64,000 nucleotides of DNA from Planctomycetaceae bacterium (GCA_006969385.1 CP030884.1:3844001-3908000); one strand, 5' to 3'. Shown: positions 51,903 to 60,548, numbered from the stretch's first letter. Notes: generated by a model from the letters alone, not told the origin. Translations and numbers: made by a program.

Positions 51903-52796
51903 TTGAGCGACATTCCCGGATTTCAGACCAAGGCCGAGATAAAGGCGCTGCTCGATGGCCACGCCGCCGCCCCGCGCAAACGGTACGGTCAGTGCTTCCT
52001 GATCGATCGCAATCTGATGGAGCGGGTGCTGGCAACGGCAGACGTTTCGTCGCGCGACTGGGTATTGGAAGTGGGCTGCGGCACCGGCAGCCTGACGGGG
52101 GAGTTGCTGCGCCGCGCGGGTCGGGTGGTGGGTGTCGAGATCGACAACGCGTTGCAGGTCATTCTGGCGGAGCGCTACGGGCAGGTCGATCACTTTGCGC
52201 TGATCGCGGAAGACGTGTTGGCGAAGAAATCGGCGTTGGCACCGGCAGTGATTGATGCGATGGCCGTCGCACGCGCGGCCGTTGACGGGCGCGGCATGTT
52301 GGTTGCGAACTTGCCATACGATGTCGCGACGTCGTTATTGATCGAGTTGTTGCTGGGCGATTTCGGCATCGAGCGCTTTGTCTTTACAGTGCAATTGGAA
52401 ATGGCCGAGCGTTTACGCGCGGACGCCGATACCGACGCTTATGGTGCCGTTAGCGTGATCGCGCAAACGTTGGCGCGGGTTGAGATCGTGACCAAGCTGC
52501 CACCGCAGGCGTTTTGGCCGGCCCCCAAGGTGCACTCGGCGATTGTGAAGATGGAGCGCGTGTCGCGCGCCGCGTCGCCAATCGACGACCCGCGCGGTTT
52601 TGCAAAATTCGTGCGCACGGTGTTTCAAAGTCGGCGCAAGGGGTTGTTGGGAACGTTGAAGCGGATGGGGCAGGCTGGATCTGTGGACTTCTCTGGTAAT
52701 TTAGAGGAGCTGCTGACTGAGATGGACATTTCGCCGCAGATTCGACCGGAGGCCGTGTCGTTGGAAACCTGGTGGCGTCTCATGCGGAAAATGTGA
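51903..52796 (+). CDS. rsmA: 16S rRNA dimethyladenosine transferase
   Basis: A 297-residue enzyme that dimethylates two adjacent adenosines near the 3' end of 16S rRNA. Motifs are the N-terminal KRYGQCFLIDRNLM, VLEVGCGTGSLTGELL (SAM site) and NLPYDVATSLL (target adenine). FTVQLEMAERL and FWPAPKVHSAIVKM follow. The start is TTG 51903, supported by AGGAGGG five bases before it. It is divergent from the CII-like gene. Confidence 0.94.
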   Translation: MSDIPGFQTKAEIKALLDGHAAAPRKRYGQCFLIDRNLMERVLATADVSSRDWVLEVGCGTGSLTGELLRRAGRVVGVEIDNALQVILAERYGQVDHFALIAEDVLAKKSALAPAVIDAMAVARAAVDGRGMLVANLPYDVATSLLIELLLGDFGIERFVFTVQLEMAERLRADADTDAYGAVSVIAQTLARVEIVTKLPPQAFWPAPKVHSAIVKMERVSRAASPIDDPRGFAKFVRTVFQSRRKGLLGTLKRMGQAGSVDFSGNLEELLTEMDISPQIRPEAVSLETWWRLMRKM

Positions 52797-52862
52797 TTGC
52801 CTCGTGCTCATTGTTCGTCGCTTACGCGCCTCGTCTTGGAATGTTTAAGAGGTTTCACAACG

Positions 52863-53327
52863 ATGCCAAATACAATCATGCGGATCGAATCTGCAACTGG
52901 CCGCCGGTTTATTGAGTTCGTCGATCTCGGTAGCGGAGATGCTGAATTGGTCAACGTCGAGATCGTCGGCGCGGGCAGCGCGTTCGCAGACGAGTTAGAG
53001 GAATCGAATTCATTAAACAACACATATCAGGATCGTCAGTCATTTAAGAGTTGCTTCTTTGAAAAAAATCAGATTAAGGGGATTCACCAATTCTTGATCG
53101 CGGTCGCTGAGGACATTGCCACCGAACGATTGATTTGCATATCGTCGCAAAATGGTTTTGATTTGGAGATGACGTTGAAGCGCCGGTCGGAGTTGATTAC
53201 GGGGCCGACCAACAATACGTTGACCGTCGTGCTATGCCATTCGACGACGAGGGTGGAAATTGTGCTGCTGGTAGATGCGACGGTCTTGGACGAGGCGAAC
53301 AGGCAGTTTCGCCGGTGGGACCGGTGA
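52863..53327 (+). CDS. Hypothetical protein
   Basis: A 154-residue soluble protein of unknown function with no signal peptide or membrane helix. It opens MPNTIMRIESATGRRFIEFVDLG and is mixed alpha/beta by eye, with hydrophobic strands FLIAVAEDIA, LTVVLCHSTTRVEIVLLVDA. ATG 52863 has GAGG about 10 bases upstream; a second ATG at 52878 is possible. It follows rsmA by 66 bases and precedes the convergent atpC end. Confidence 0.62.
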   Translation: MPNTIMRIESATGRRFIEFVDLGSGDAELVNVEIVGAGSAFADELEESNSLNNTYQDRQSFKSCFFEKNQIKGIHQFLIAVAEDIATERLICISSQNGFDLEMTLKRRSELITGPTNNTLTVVLCHSTTRVEIVLLVDATVLDEANRQFRRWDR

Positions 53328-53337
53328 TTGGCTTCGC

Positions 53338-53601
53338 TTAGTTAACCGTCGCTTGTTCCGTCAGAATCGTGACGTTGTTGTTCAGCACCTGAGCAAAGCC
53401 GCCTTTGATGCTGATGTTCTTCGACTGGCCACCGGCTTCGTCGATGCGCAGGTTGCCGGCACCCAGTTCGCACACCAGCGGGGCGCGATGGTCGAGAATA
53501 CCCACCAAGCCGTCGTGGGCGGGGACGATCACTTGGGTGGCCTTGGTTTCGAGCACTTTCTGCTCGGGCGTGATGACGGTACAGGTGAGCTGCTTATCCA
53601 T
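53338..53601 (-). CDS. atpC: F1-ATPase epsilon subunit, short form
   Basis: An 87-residue protein matching only the N-terminal beta-sandwich of ATP synthase epsilon: LTCTVITPEQKVLETKATQVIVPAHDGLVGILDHRAPLV is the family opening, ending with GGFAQVLNNNVTILTEQA. The C-terminal helical hairpin that inhibits ATP hydrolysis is absent. No other ATP synthase gene is beside it in this window, so it is separated from the usual atp operon. Alternative reading as another epsilon-like protein is unlikely. Confidence 0.9.
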   Translation of the reverse strand: MDKQLTCTVITPEQKVLETKATQVIVPAHDGLVGILDHRAPLVCELGAGNLRIDEAGGQSKNISIKGGFAQVLNNNVTILTEQATVN

Positions 53602-53912
53602 AGTTCCGGATTCTGGCTGAGGCTTGCGGGGTGGTCAAGGGCCGCAGTCGCGACATGTACCGGTATCGTTTGACTCCGACCACGGGGAGCATCGCCGTCC
53701 CGGCGGTGCCTAATCGCGTATCTCACCGGCGGGACGCCGATGCTCCCCCCAAAATCCCAAAACAGCACCGGCGACAGGTACCGGTAACGGGGCCGTGCGG
53801 GCCGGTTTTGGCCCCCGGGCCGGTCGCAAATCGCCGATGTTGGGGTAGCATGCCGAGCGACGATGGAAGCCTGCGACGGCAAGCATTATCTGAACCACCT
53901 AGCGAGAATCTC
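53602..53912. other. Intergenic region upstream of wecB
   Basis: The 311 bases between atpC and wecB carry the long inverted repeat at 53684-53748, two TACCGGTA octamers around 53660 and 53775, and a wecB leader. I see no gene. An in-frame extension of wecB through here is read across the repeat and is rejected. Confidence 0.55.
53684..53748. repeat. Long inverted repeat (23-base arms, 19-base loop)
   Basis: Left arm 53684-53706 begins GGGGAGCATCGCCGTCCCGG; right arm 53726-53748 is its reverse complement with two mismatches (21 of 23). The loop is A/T rich. Outside the arms GTACCGGTA occurs on both sides (53658 and 53776). It may fold strongly in the wecB leader. Confidence 0.85.
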
Positions 53913-55007
53913 ATGCTGAAAGTCATCTGCGTCTGCGGCGCCCGGCCCAATTTTATGAAGATCGCCCCCCTGATGGAGGCCTTTAACGCGTCGCCCAAGA
54001 TCGAGCCGCTACTGGTGCATACCGGCCAGCATTACGACGAGCGCATGAGTAAGCTGTTTTTCGTCGATCTGGGTATTCCCGAACCGGATATGAACCTCGA
54101 GGTCGGCTCCGGCTCGCACGCCGTGCAGACGTCCGAAATCATGAAACGCTTCGAGCCGGTCGTGGTCGAGCACAAGCCCGACTGGGTGATCGTGGTGGGC
54201 GATGTGAACAGCACGATCGCCTGCGCGCTGGTGGCGACCAAGTTGGGCGTGAAGGTGGCGCACGTCGAAGCCGGCCTGCGCAGTTTCGATCGCGACATGC
54301 CGGAAGAGATCAACCGCTTGTTGACGGATTCGATCAGCGATTTGTTGCTCGTGAGCGAAGCCAGCGGCATGGAGAATCTGAAGAAAGAAGGCGTGGCCGC
54401 TGAGAAAGTGAAGTTCGTCGGTAACGTGATGATCGATACGCTGACGAAGAATCGCGCCAAGGCCAGTGAGTCGAAGATTCTCGACGAGATGGGGCTAACG
54501 CCCAAACAATACGGCGTGATTACGCTGCATCGACCGAGCAATGTGGATGATAAGGAGAATCTCAGCTCGATTCTCGATGCGTTTGACGAGATCGGTCGCG
54601 ATATGAAGCTGGTCTTTCCGATGCATCCGCGCACGCGTAAGAATATCGAAAACATGGGCCTCGCGTCACGGGTGGAGAGTATGTCGCAGTTGCTGAGGCC
54701 CGAACCTTTAGGATATCTCGACTTCTTGAAGTTAACATCCGAGTCTGCCTTGGTATTGACCGACTCGGGCGGTATTCAGGAAGAAACGACGATTCTGAAA
54801 GTGCCGTGCCTAACGTTGCGCAAGAACACCGAGCGACCGGCAACGATCACGCACGGTACCAATCGTTTGGTCGATCCGAATAAGGATTCGATTCTGAAGG
54901 CTTATCGCGAACAGATGCAGCGCAAAATGGAAGACTGCGGCACGCCCGAGCTATGGGACGGCGCGGCGGCCAAGCGGATTTGTGCGGTGTTTGAGGAATT
55001 GGCGTAG
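53913..55007 (+). CDS. wecB: UDP-N-acetylglucosamine 2-epimerase
   Basis: A 364-residue enzyme interconverting UDP-GlcNAc and UDP-ManNAc for surface-glycan synthesis. CVCGARPNFMKIAPLMEAF, HTGQHYDERMSKLFF, VGDVNSTIACALVA and VEAGLRSFDRDMPEEINR are family signatures, with TLHRPSNVDD and LTDSGGIQEETTILKVPCLTLRKNTERP in the C-terminal half. The start is ATG 53913, since the upstream in-frame part lacks family sequence. It supports the polysaccharide loci elsewhere in this window. Confidence 0.95.
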   Translation: MLKVICVCGARPNFMKIAPLMEAFNASPKIEPLLVHTGQHYDERMSKLFFVDLGIPEPDMNLEVGSGSHAVQTSEIMKRFEPVVVEHKPDWVIVVGDVNSTIACALVATKLGVKVAHVEAGLRSFDRDMPEEINRLLTDSISDLLLVSEASGMENLKKEGVAAEKVKFVGNVMIDTLTKNRAKASESKILDEMGLTPKQYGVITLHRPSNVDDKENLSSILDAFDEIGRDMKLVFPMHPRTRKNIENMGLASRVESMSQLLRPEPLGYLDFLKLTSESALVLTDSGGIQEETTILKVPCLTLRKNTERPATITHGTNRLVDPNKDSILKAYREQMQRKMEDCGTPELWDGAAAKRICAVFEELA

Positions 55008-55107
55008 GAAGCAATAACAAATTTGAGATTTGAAATATCGGTATGGTGTTGGCGTTGAAACAGAATTGTGCTGGCGGTGTCAGTTGAAATTATCAATTGC
55101 CCAAGTG

Positions 55108-55365
55108 ATGAATGATCGCGATCAAATACTCGTCCACGTACTAGGCATCCTTCGCGATTGGGACCCAATCGGCGTTGGCCAGAGCGCGGCGGATGACGAG
55201 TATCGACGCTACGCCATCAAAATCGTTCGGAAGCTCGATCAAGGCTGCGATTTTTTCAAAATGGTGAAGTGGTTGCGAGGCGTACGCACAATTGGAATGG
55301 GATTGCCGGCAGACGACGATCACGATCAACTGATTGCCGGAAAGCTATTGGAAATAGAAAAGTGA
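55108..55365 (+). CDS. Small acidic protein, DUF1871-like
   Basis: An 85-residue protein beginning MNDRDQILVHVLGILRDWDPIGV, with RRYAIKIVRKLDQG later. The LRDWDPIGV motif and length recall DUF1871 proteins; I hold this loosely. ATG 55108 is used; upstream alternatives are GTG 55105 and TTG 55030, and no start has a good ribosome site. It lies 100 bases after wecB, possibly a separate gene. Confidence 0.55.
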   Translation: MNDRDQILVHVLGILRDWDPIGVGQSAADDEYRRYAIKIVRKLDQGCDFFKMVKWLRGVRTIGMGLPADDDHDQLIAGKLLEIEK

Positions 55366-55390
55366 TCGAAGCGATAGAAAAGCCGGATGG

Positions 55391-55687
55391 CTATCCCACC
55401 AGCGTCGTTTGCTGATTATCAGAAAGCAAATCGAAGAACTTGTCCTGCGAAACCACTTGATCCGTCGGCACCATCGTGATGACGTTCCATGGGCAGACTT
55501 GAGCGCAGAGCTTACAGCCGATGCACACCTGCAAGTCGATCGTGCAAATACCCATCTCGTAACCCGGATGCTTCGGGTCTTTGATCTTGTCGATGCAATC
55601 GACCGGGCAGACGGTGACACAAGCATCGCAGCCGGTGCACAGGTCTTCGTCGAGGACGGCGAGTTGCTTGGGAAGCTTCTTAGCCAT
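55391..55687 (-). CDS. 2[4Fe-4S] ferredoxin
   Basis: A 98-residue electron carrier with two cluster motifs: CTGCDACVTVCPVDCIDKI (residues 18-36) and CIGCKLCAQVCPWNVI (residues 56-71). The spacing matches low-potential bacterial ferredoxins; the N-terminus and C-terminal extension are polar. Its partner enzyme is not adjacent, so the redox role cannot be named. It is likely a housekeeping carrier. Confidence 0.92.
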   Translation of the reverse strand: MAKKLPKQLAVLDEDLCTGCDACVTVCPVDCIDKIKDPKHPGYEMGICTIDLQVCIGCKLCAQVCPWNVITMVPTDQVVSQDKFFDLLSDNQQTTLVG

Positions 55688-55773
55688 GAGCCTTTAAAAA
55701 GCGGGATCAAATCGAGTATTGCAGCGACATCCGAATCGCTTTGCCTAAATGGAAGATAGGTGATGCACCGCGA

Positions 55774-56598
55774 TTAGGCAAGGCCGTGTGGTTTGCCGTT
55801 GGCCGACGCTTCTTTGCGAAAAAGGTCCTTGGGCACGAAATCGGTGACGGTCGGCTTCGCCTTTTCAGAGGACCGAGCGCGGCGCTTTTCGCGCAGGGCG
55901 CGGACATGGGCCGATAGCTCGATTTCAGGTTTTTCACTCAGCGCTTGCTCGGCTGAAATTCGCTCGGCGATGAGCTGATCGGTGAGTCCGGCGACGAGTT
56001 CGTCCACTGTCGCGAGAATGGCACCCTTGGCTTCCATCTGGCGGAAGGCGTGTTCGCCGTCGGTGGGTGACCAGAAACCGCTGGCATCGCGAGCGACGAC
56101 CACGCGGAAATTGCGTGCCAACAGGCCCAGCGTGAGCGACTTCACCGAGTGGGTCGCCGCCACGCCGCTGATGATCCAGTAGTGGGGTCGTTGGGCGTTG
56201 ATCAGGCGATCGGCTTTGGGGTTCGACAAAAAGTCGGCATCGCGCTTGGTGAAAATGATTTGCTGATAACGTCGAAAGGAGTCGGCCGGCAGGTCGAAGG
56301 TGTTATCGCCTTGCACCAACACGCGGCGCGGCATCAACGTGCAGGGTACTTTTTGTTGACCGCGGCTGCGATCGATACAGTGGGGCGGCAAACCTCTTTG
56401 AAACTCGGACGCACGATGGGCTTCCAAACTGGAGATAACGGGGACGGCGTGGGTGCGGGCCCACTGCATCAATGATTGAATCGCCGGCAACATGGTCGCG
56501 CGATTGGAGACCGGAAAGGCTCCGTTCGGCAACAGAAAATCTGCCTGCGTATTGAGATCAACGATTACCCGTTTCAGCGATTCCCGCCGGTCGGACAT
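55774..56598 (-). CDS. Isochorismatase-like protein with serine at the cysteine site
   Basis: A 274-residue protein of the cysteine-hydrolase fold. VIVDLNTQADFL gives the catalytic Asp (D14), FTKRDADFLSNP gives Lys (K118), and the third site, normally GVATDxCV, reads SGVAATHSVKSL with Ser151 (TCG) where the nucleophilic Cys should be. The enzyme is therefore probably not a standard hydrolase. The C-terminal 60 residues are basic and helical, beyond the usual domain. ATG 56598 gives MSDRRESLK. Substrate unknown. Confidence 0.8.
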   Translation of the reverse strand: MSDRRESLKRVIVDLNTQADFLLPNGAFPVSNRATMLPAIQSLMQWARTHAVPVISSLEAHRASEFQRGLPPHCIDRSRGQQKVPCTLMPRRVLVQGDNTFDLPADSFRRYQQIIFTKRDADFLSNPKADRLINAQRPHYWIISGVAATHSVKSLTLGLLARNFRVVVARDASGFWSPTDGEHAFRQMEAKGAILATVDELVAGLTDQLIAERISAEQALSEKPEIELSAHVRALREKRRARSSEKAKPTVTDFVPKDLFRKEASANGKPHGLA

Positions 56599-57057
56599 TG
56601 CTATTCCCCGTCGTTTGCGCACGTCAATTTTTCAGAGGCCGACAAACGGCGCCCGGCAAGAATTCACAAGGCACAGCAGTCCGCACAGCCCGCTAACGAG
56701 GCCACGCGGCAGCGTTTGTCTGAAGATAACTCCCCCAATGCGTGCAGGCGTTTTCACACCTGCTGACAATGGTATGCCAGCGGATGTGTCCTGACGAGTG
56801 TGATTTGCGCGAATTTTGCGCTGCTGCCGCAAAGGAAAGGATGCCGGCCTGCATTCTCGGTGGTGAGACGTAACGGCCTATAAACAATAAGCTTGGGTTA
56901 CTACGGCGATCTAAAAGTGCTAGTTCCTATGGATGCTACGGGTCCGAAATAAAGATTTCTGAGGTTGGCTTGCTAACGGCTATGATTTTAATGAGTCCCA
57001 TTTATTGGGCGACGGTTATCTTGCGGCAGGGTCATATACGATAATAATGTCGGGTAA
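56599..57057. other. Intergenic region without recognised features
   Basis: These 459 bases lie between the leftward isochorismatase-like gene and the rightward lipoprotein gene, and should include both promoters. The part from 56880 to 57057 is more A/T rich than the surroundings. I see no RNA gene, repeat or credible open frame. Confidence 0.5.
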
Positions 57058-57393
57058 ATGATCGAAGCGACGCACTCCACAATTCGGCTAAGTCGTTTAG
57101 GCGGCGGCAATAAGCGACGCCGACCGGTTGCCGGTCTCGTCGTACTAATCGGCTGCCTGACCGTCGGGATGACCGGGTGTAACCGTAGCGATTGGAATTG
57201 GGATCTGGACTGGTGGCGCGCTCAGGATCGGCGCGTGGAGCCGGCAGATCGGCAGACAGCCGATTCGCAACCGAACGAAACGAACACGGCGACCGTGTCG
57301 CGCTCCTCCAAGCCAACATCCCCGACCGGCGAGCCCGTCTCAAACGACGGGCGCGGCGGCGACGGCAGCGGTCGTTCCGGAACCGGCAGTTGA
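57058..57393 (+). CDS. Small lipoprotein
   Basis: A 111-residue protein with a basic N-terminus (NKRRRPVAGLVVLIGCLTVGMTGC) ending in a lipobox cysteine near residue 41. The mature part is short, Trp/Asp-rich at first (DWNWDLDWWRAQDRR), then a low-complexity Ser/Thr/Gly tail. Its 3' end overlaps the 3' end of the opposite-strand 63-residue gene by 54 bases. No family recognised. Confidence 0.55.
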   Translation: MIEATHSTIRLSRLGGGNKRRRPVAGLVVLIGCLTVGMTGCNRSDWNWDLDWWRAQDRRVEPADRQTADSQPNETNTATVSRSSKPTSPTGEPVSNDGRGGDGSGRSGTGS

Positions 57394-57531
57394 CCACATG
57401 GCGGACACATTGATCGCGCTGAGTTGATCGAGATAGTCGCGCAGCTCACGCTCCGAAAAACCTTCCAAAAACTCCCGCCGTGCCGACCGATTGAGTTTCA
57501 TAATTTGCTCGATAAGTTCGCGCTTATTCAT
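57340..57531 (-). CDS. Small helical protein
   Basis: A 63-residue protein starting MNKRELIEQIMKLNRSARREFL and continuing EGFSERELRDYLDQLSAIN, two amphipathic helices with a conserved look (NRSARREFLEGF). AGGAGA lies nine bases before ATG 57531. The C-terminal 20 residues are Ala/Val rich and overlap the lipoprotein gene on the other strand. I recall similar short proteins in planctomycetes, without a known role. Confidence 0.6.
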   Translation of the reverse strand: MNKRELIEQIMKLNRSARREFLEGFSERELRDYLDQLSAINVSAMWSTAGSGTTAAVAAAPVV

Positions 57532-57855
57532 CCGCGTACATCTCCTGCGCAACCGGCGAGATTTTGCTGGGACATATCGTGTGGGTCCGGCGTTGACGAC
57601 GCCGCAATGTGCTATCGGCGAGGGAACAAGCGGTACTTAAGGATGAACTTCTCGCGTAAAAAGGAGCTTTGATACCTGCGGACCTGCCGCTTGGTTGGCA
57701 GCGCAAAAGTTGAACGCGCGACCGCTCGTTGGCAGCGTCGAGCGCGTGGGTCGCGGCTGCTGGCTGCGCGAGGGCGGCGAATGCTGCCGATGATAAACGG
57801 CGTTTGGTCTTTGTTGCGGCGGCGTCTATTATGAATCAAACGAAAGGCTGCGGCT
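57532..57855. other. Intergenic region without recognised features
   Basis: 324 bases between the leftward small gene and the rightward methyltransferase. No promoter pair, terminator or repeat was convincing. Confidence 0.45.
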
Positions 57856-58641
57856 TTGGCACAGAATGAGCAATATCTAATCGACGTCGAGGACACGGAT
57901 GTCAGCGACGACGTCTCCGCCGAAAATCGAGCGGCCGTCGTCGGAATGCCAACGGCGGAAGCGCGCGGCACCGGCCCCCGGCATGCGGTCAAAGATCGCG
58001 CGGCGCGGCAGTTCGATAAATGGGCCCATTCCTACGATCGTTCGATCGTGCAGCACTTGCTTTTTCAACCGTCCTATCAGTTGTTTTTGGAAGAGCTATA
58101 CCGTTGGCGCAAGGACATCGCCGAGCCGTTCGATCTGTTGGATATCGGATGCGGCACGGGCACCTGGACGGCGATGGTCGCCGGCAGCGAAATGAACTCG
58201 CGCTTGGTGATGGGGCTCGATTACGCCTGGAGCATGTGCAAGGTGGCGCATGCCAAGGCCGAGACCATCGGCGCAGGGGCACCCGAGTTTTTGCAGGGCG
58301 ACTCGGAACATCTGCCGTTTGCCGATCAATCGTTTGACGCGGTGACGTGCAGCAACTCGTTACACCATTACCCGCATCAGCAGGAAACCATCCACGAGAT
58401 GTATCGCGTGCTGCGCCCCGGCGGTCGGCTGATGCTGATCGACGGTTTTCGCGATAACGCCATCGGCTGGACGCTGTTCGACGTCTTTATCACCAAGGCC
58501 GAGAGCACGCCCGAAGCCAAGGTTTACCACGTGCCGTGGACCGAAATGCGCGAGATGTTTGAAAAGGCCGGCTTCCGCAAGGTCACCCAACGTAAGCAGG
58601 GCATTTGGGTCCCGATCATGATTACGATTGGGGTGGTGTAG
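57856..58641 (+). CDS. Class I SAM-dependent methyltransferase
   Basis: A 261-residue methyltransferase of the Methyltransf_11/UbiE-like type. LLDIGCGTGTWTAMVAG near residue 95 is the SAM loop, FDAVTCSNSLHHYPHQQ near 162 is motif IV, and VLRPGGRLMLIDGF follows. The start TTG 57856 follows AAAGG; other starts further in are possible. The first 55 residues are acidic and non-catalytic. The C-terminus ends with hydrophobic GIWVPIMITIGVV. Substrate unknown; quinone or lipid methylation is possible. Confidence 0.82.
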   Translation: MAQNEQYLIDVEDTDVSDDVSAENRAAVVGMPTAEARGTGPRHAVKDRAARQFDKWAHSYDRSIVQHLLFQPSYQLFLEELYRWRKDIAEPFDLLDIGCGTGTWTAMVAGSEMNSRLVMGLDYAWSMCKVAHAKAETIGAGAPEFLQGDSEHLPFADQSFDAVTCSNSLHHYPHQQETIHEMYRVLRPGGRLMLIDGFRDNAIGWTLFDVFITKAESTPEAKVYHVPWTEMREMFEKAGFRKVTQRKQGIWVPIMITIGVV

Positions 58642-59178
58642 TTACGACGACTTAAGAATTCGTCATTTTCTGAATGGTCCTTTTTTTCGCCGAACCGTCA
58701 TCTTACGGTATTACCTGCGCGGTTCTTCTTCCTTGCCGACTGCAAGACTTGATTCGCGCCCGCTAGACTTGTCGACGCATCGAAAAGGCTTGCGGATGCG
58801 TTTATTTGTCTGTTGTCCGGCGTCGGTCATTCCTACTCTGCAAATACGCCGAAGGCGTTACAGCCATCAGCCCAGGGTTGCCGCGCTAGCGGCTACCCTG
58901 GGTAGTAGCGTTGAATTTAGGGTGCATTCAACTCTGAAAGAGTTGCGCCACCGCGGGCCGGAATCGGACGCAACCCCGGTGGGGTTGAACAGCATGAGGT
59001 AATATCTACCCAGGGTAGCCGCAGTAGCGGCAACCCTGGGCTAGTGGTCGCAACGCCTTCAGCGTAGAAACCGCGCCCTAATCGCTCGCCAAACATGTTT
59101 GGTGCGGAATTTTCTCGCGATTGCCGGTCCAAATTGGTAGGATAGACGTCTTCGTTATATGCTCTGCCGTCAAGAAAA
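58642..59178. other. Intergenic region with compound repeat
   Basis: 537 bases between the methyltransferase and the GAF-SpoIIE gene. The centre (58846-59069) is the second compound inverted repeat; nothing else is recognisable. Confidence 0.6.
58846..59069. repeat. Compound inverted repeat, copy 2
   Basis: The order matches 36803-37013: ACGCCGAAGGCGTT, a CCCAGGGTTGCC...GGCTACCCTGGG hairpin (58871-58902), CTCTGAAAGAG, a variable centre, a CCCAGGGTAGCC...GGCAACCCTGGG hairpin (59009-59040), then CAACGCCTTCAGCGTAGAAA. The two large hairpins are themselves near mirror images. Confidence 0.85.
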
Positions 59179-60492
59179 ATGTCACTCGCCGCCGGACTTG
59201 ATGCTATGACCTCGCACGCCATCAAGAACGATACGCCGAGTTCAACCGGCAATGGTTCGCAAACCGACGATCTGCGGGCCGTGCTGGAAGTCTCGCGCAA
59301 ACTTGCCGCCACCACCGAGCTGCCGCCGCTGCTCGAGATGGTCGAATCGGCCGCGCGCTCCGTTTTGTGTTGCGATCGGGCCACCGTCTTTCTCTTTGAT
59401 GCGACTGCCAACGAGTTGTATAGCCAGGTTGCGACCGGCGTGCAGGAGATTCGCTTTCCGGCCACGCACGGCATCGCCGGTGAGGCGGTGCGCACGGGCG
59501 ATGTCATCATCGTGCCCGACGCCTATGCCGATGCGCGCTTCAATCCTGAGATTGATAAGAAAACGGGCTACCGTACGCGCAACATGATCACCATTCCGAT
59601 GCTGGGCATCGATGGCGAGGTCGTGGGCGTGTTGCAGATGCTCAACAAGTTTGACGGCGAATTTGACGACTGGGATAAGGAACTGGCGCGCACGTTCGGC
59701 GCGCAGGTCGGCGTGGCGTTGCAGCGTCAGTTGCTCTTGGAGCATTACGCCGAGAAGCAAAAGCTGCAGCACGACCTGAGTGTGGCGCGCGATATCCAGC
59801 AAGGCTTGATCCCCAAAGAGGGCGCCAGCGCCGAAGGATTCGAGATTGCCGGTTGGAATCGACCTGCCGATGAAACCGGCGGCGATTGTTACGACTATTC
59901 GGAAAACGATGATGGCTCGTTGGCGATCACGATTGCCGACGCGACGGGCCACGGCATCGGCCCGGCGCTGATGATCGCGGAATGTCGGGCGCTGTTCCGC
60001 GCGGCGTCGTCGATTACGCGCGATGTGAAAGAGATCACGACCAAAGTGAATGATCTTTTGTGCGACGATTTGCCGGACGACCGTTTTGTGACGGCGTTTT
60101 TCGGCATCGTCTGCCCGAAAACAAAATCGATCACCTACCTAAGCGCGGGCCATGGGCCGATCATTTTGTATCGCAAGGCGACCGACACGATTGAAGAGTT
60201 GCCCGCCAACGGATTCCCGCTTGGCATCATGCCCGACGCCCCGTGGCCGGAGCCCGATGTGTTTGAGATGCAGCCGGGTGATATGTTGGTCGTCGTGACC
60301 GACGGCTTCTTCGAATGGAAAAACGCCCAACGCGAACAATACGGCACGCATCGTTTGTGCGAGGCGATTCGCCGGGCGCGTCATCTACCGTGTAGCGAAT
60401 TGATCGAGACGCTGCATCGCCAAGTGCGCGAGTTTGTCGGTGATATGGTGCAGGATGATGATCTGACGGCGCTGGTGGTGAAGAAGTTGTAG
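59179..60492 (+). CDS. GAF-domain PP2C phosphatase (RsbU/SpoIIE type)
   Basis: A 437-residue signalling phosphatase. Residues 35-190 are a GAF sensor (LLEMVESAARSVLCCDRATVFLFD; HGIAGEAVRTGDVIIVPDAY). VARDIQQGLIP near residue 197 is the RsbU linker, and the SpoIIE domain has metal-site acids in DETGGDCYDY, IADATGHGIGPALM and DGFFEW and closes DDLTALVV. Such proteins dephosphorylate STAS antagonists, releasing sigma factors. The STAS gene at 50548 is a candidate substrate in the same window. The signal sensed by GAF is unknown. Confidence 0.92.
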   Translation: MSLAAGLDAMTSHAIKNDTPSSTGNGSQTDDLRAVLEVSRKLAATTELPPLLEMVESAARSVLCCDRATVFLFDATANELYSQVATGVQEIRFPATHGIAGEAVRTGDVIIVPDAYADARFNPEIDKKTGYRTRNMITIPMLGIDGEVVGVLQMLNKFDGEFDDWDKELARTFGAQVGVALQRQLLLEHYAEKQKLQHDLSVARDIQQGLIPKEGASAEGFEIAGWNRPADETGGDCYDYSENDDGSLAITIADATGHGIGPALMIAECRALFRAASSITRDVKEITTKVNDLLCDDLPDDRFVTAFFGIVCPKTKSITYLSAGHGPIILYRKATDTIEELPANGFPLGIMPDAPWPEPDVFEMQPGDMLVVVTDGFFEWKNAQREQYGTHRLCEAIRRARHLPCSELIETLHRQVREFVGDMVQDDDLTALVVKKL

Positions 60493-60507
60493 ATCGACGT
60501 CAGTGCC

Positions 60508-60530
60508 GTAGGGTCCGCATCGCGGACCAA
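60508..60530. repeat. 23-base repeat, left copy
   Basis: GTAGGGTCCGCATCGCGGACCAA, with an internal GGTCCGC/GCGGACC palindrome. It is the exact reverse complement of 61077-61099; the two flank the gene at 60549-61037. Confidence 0.85.
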
Positions 60531-60548
60531 TTTTGCTTTGAATCAACT

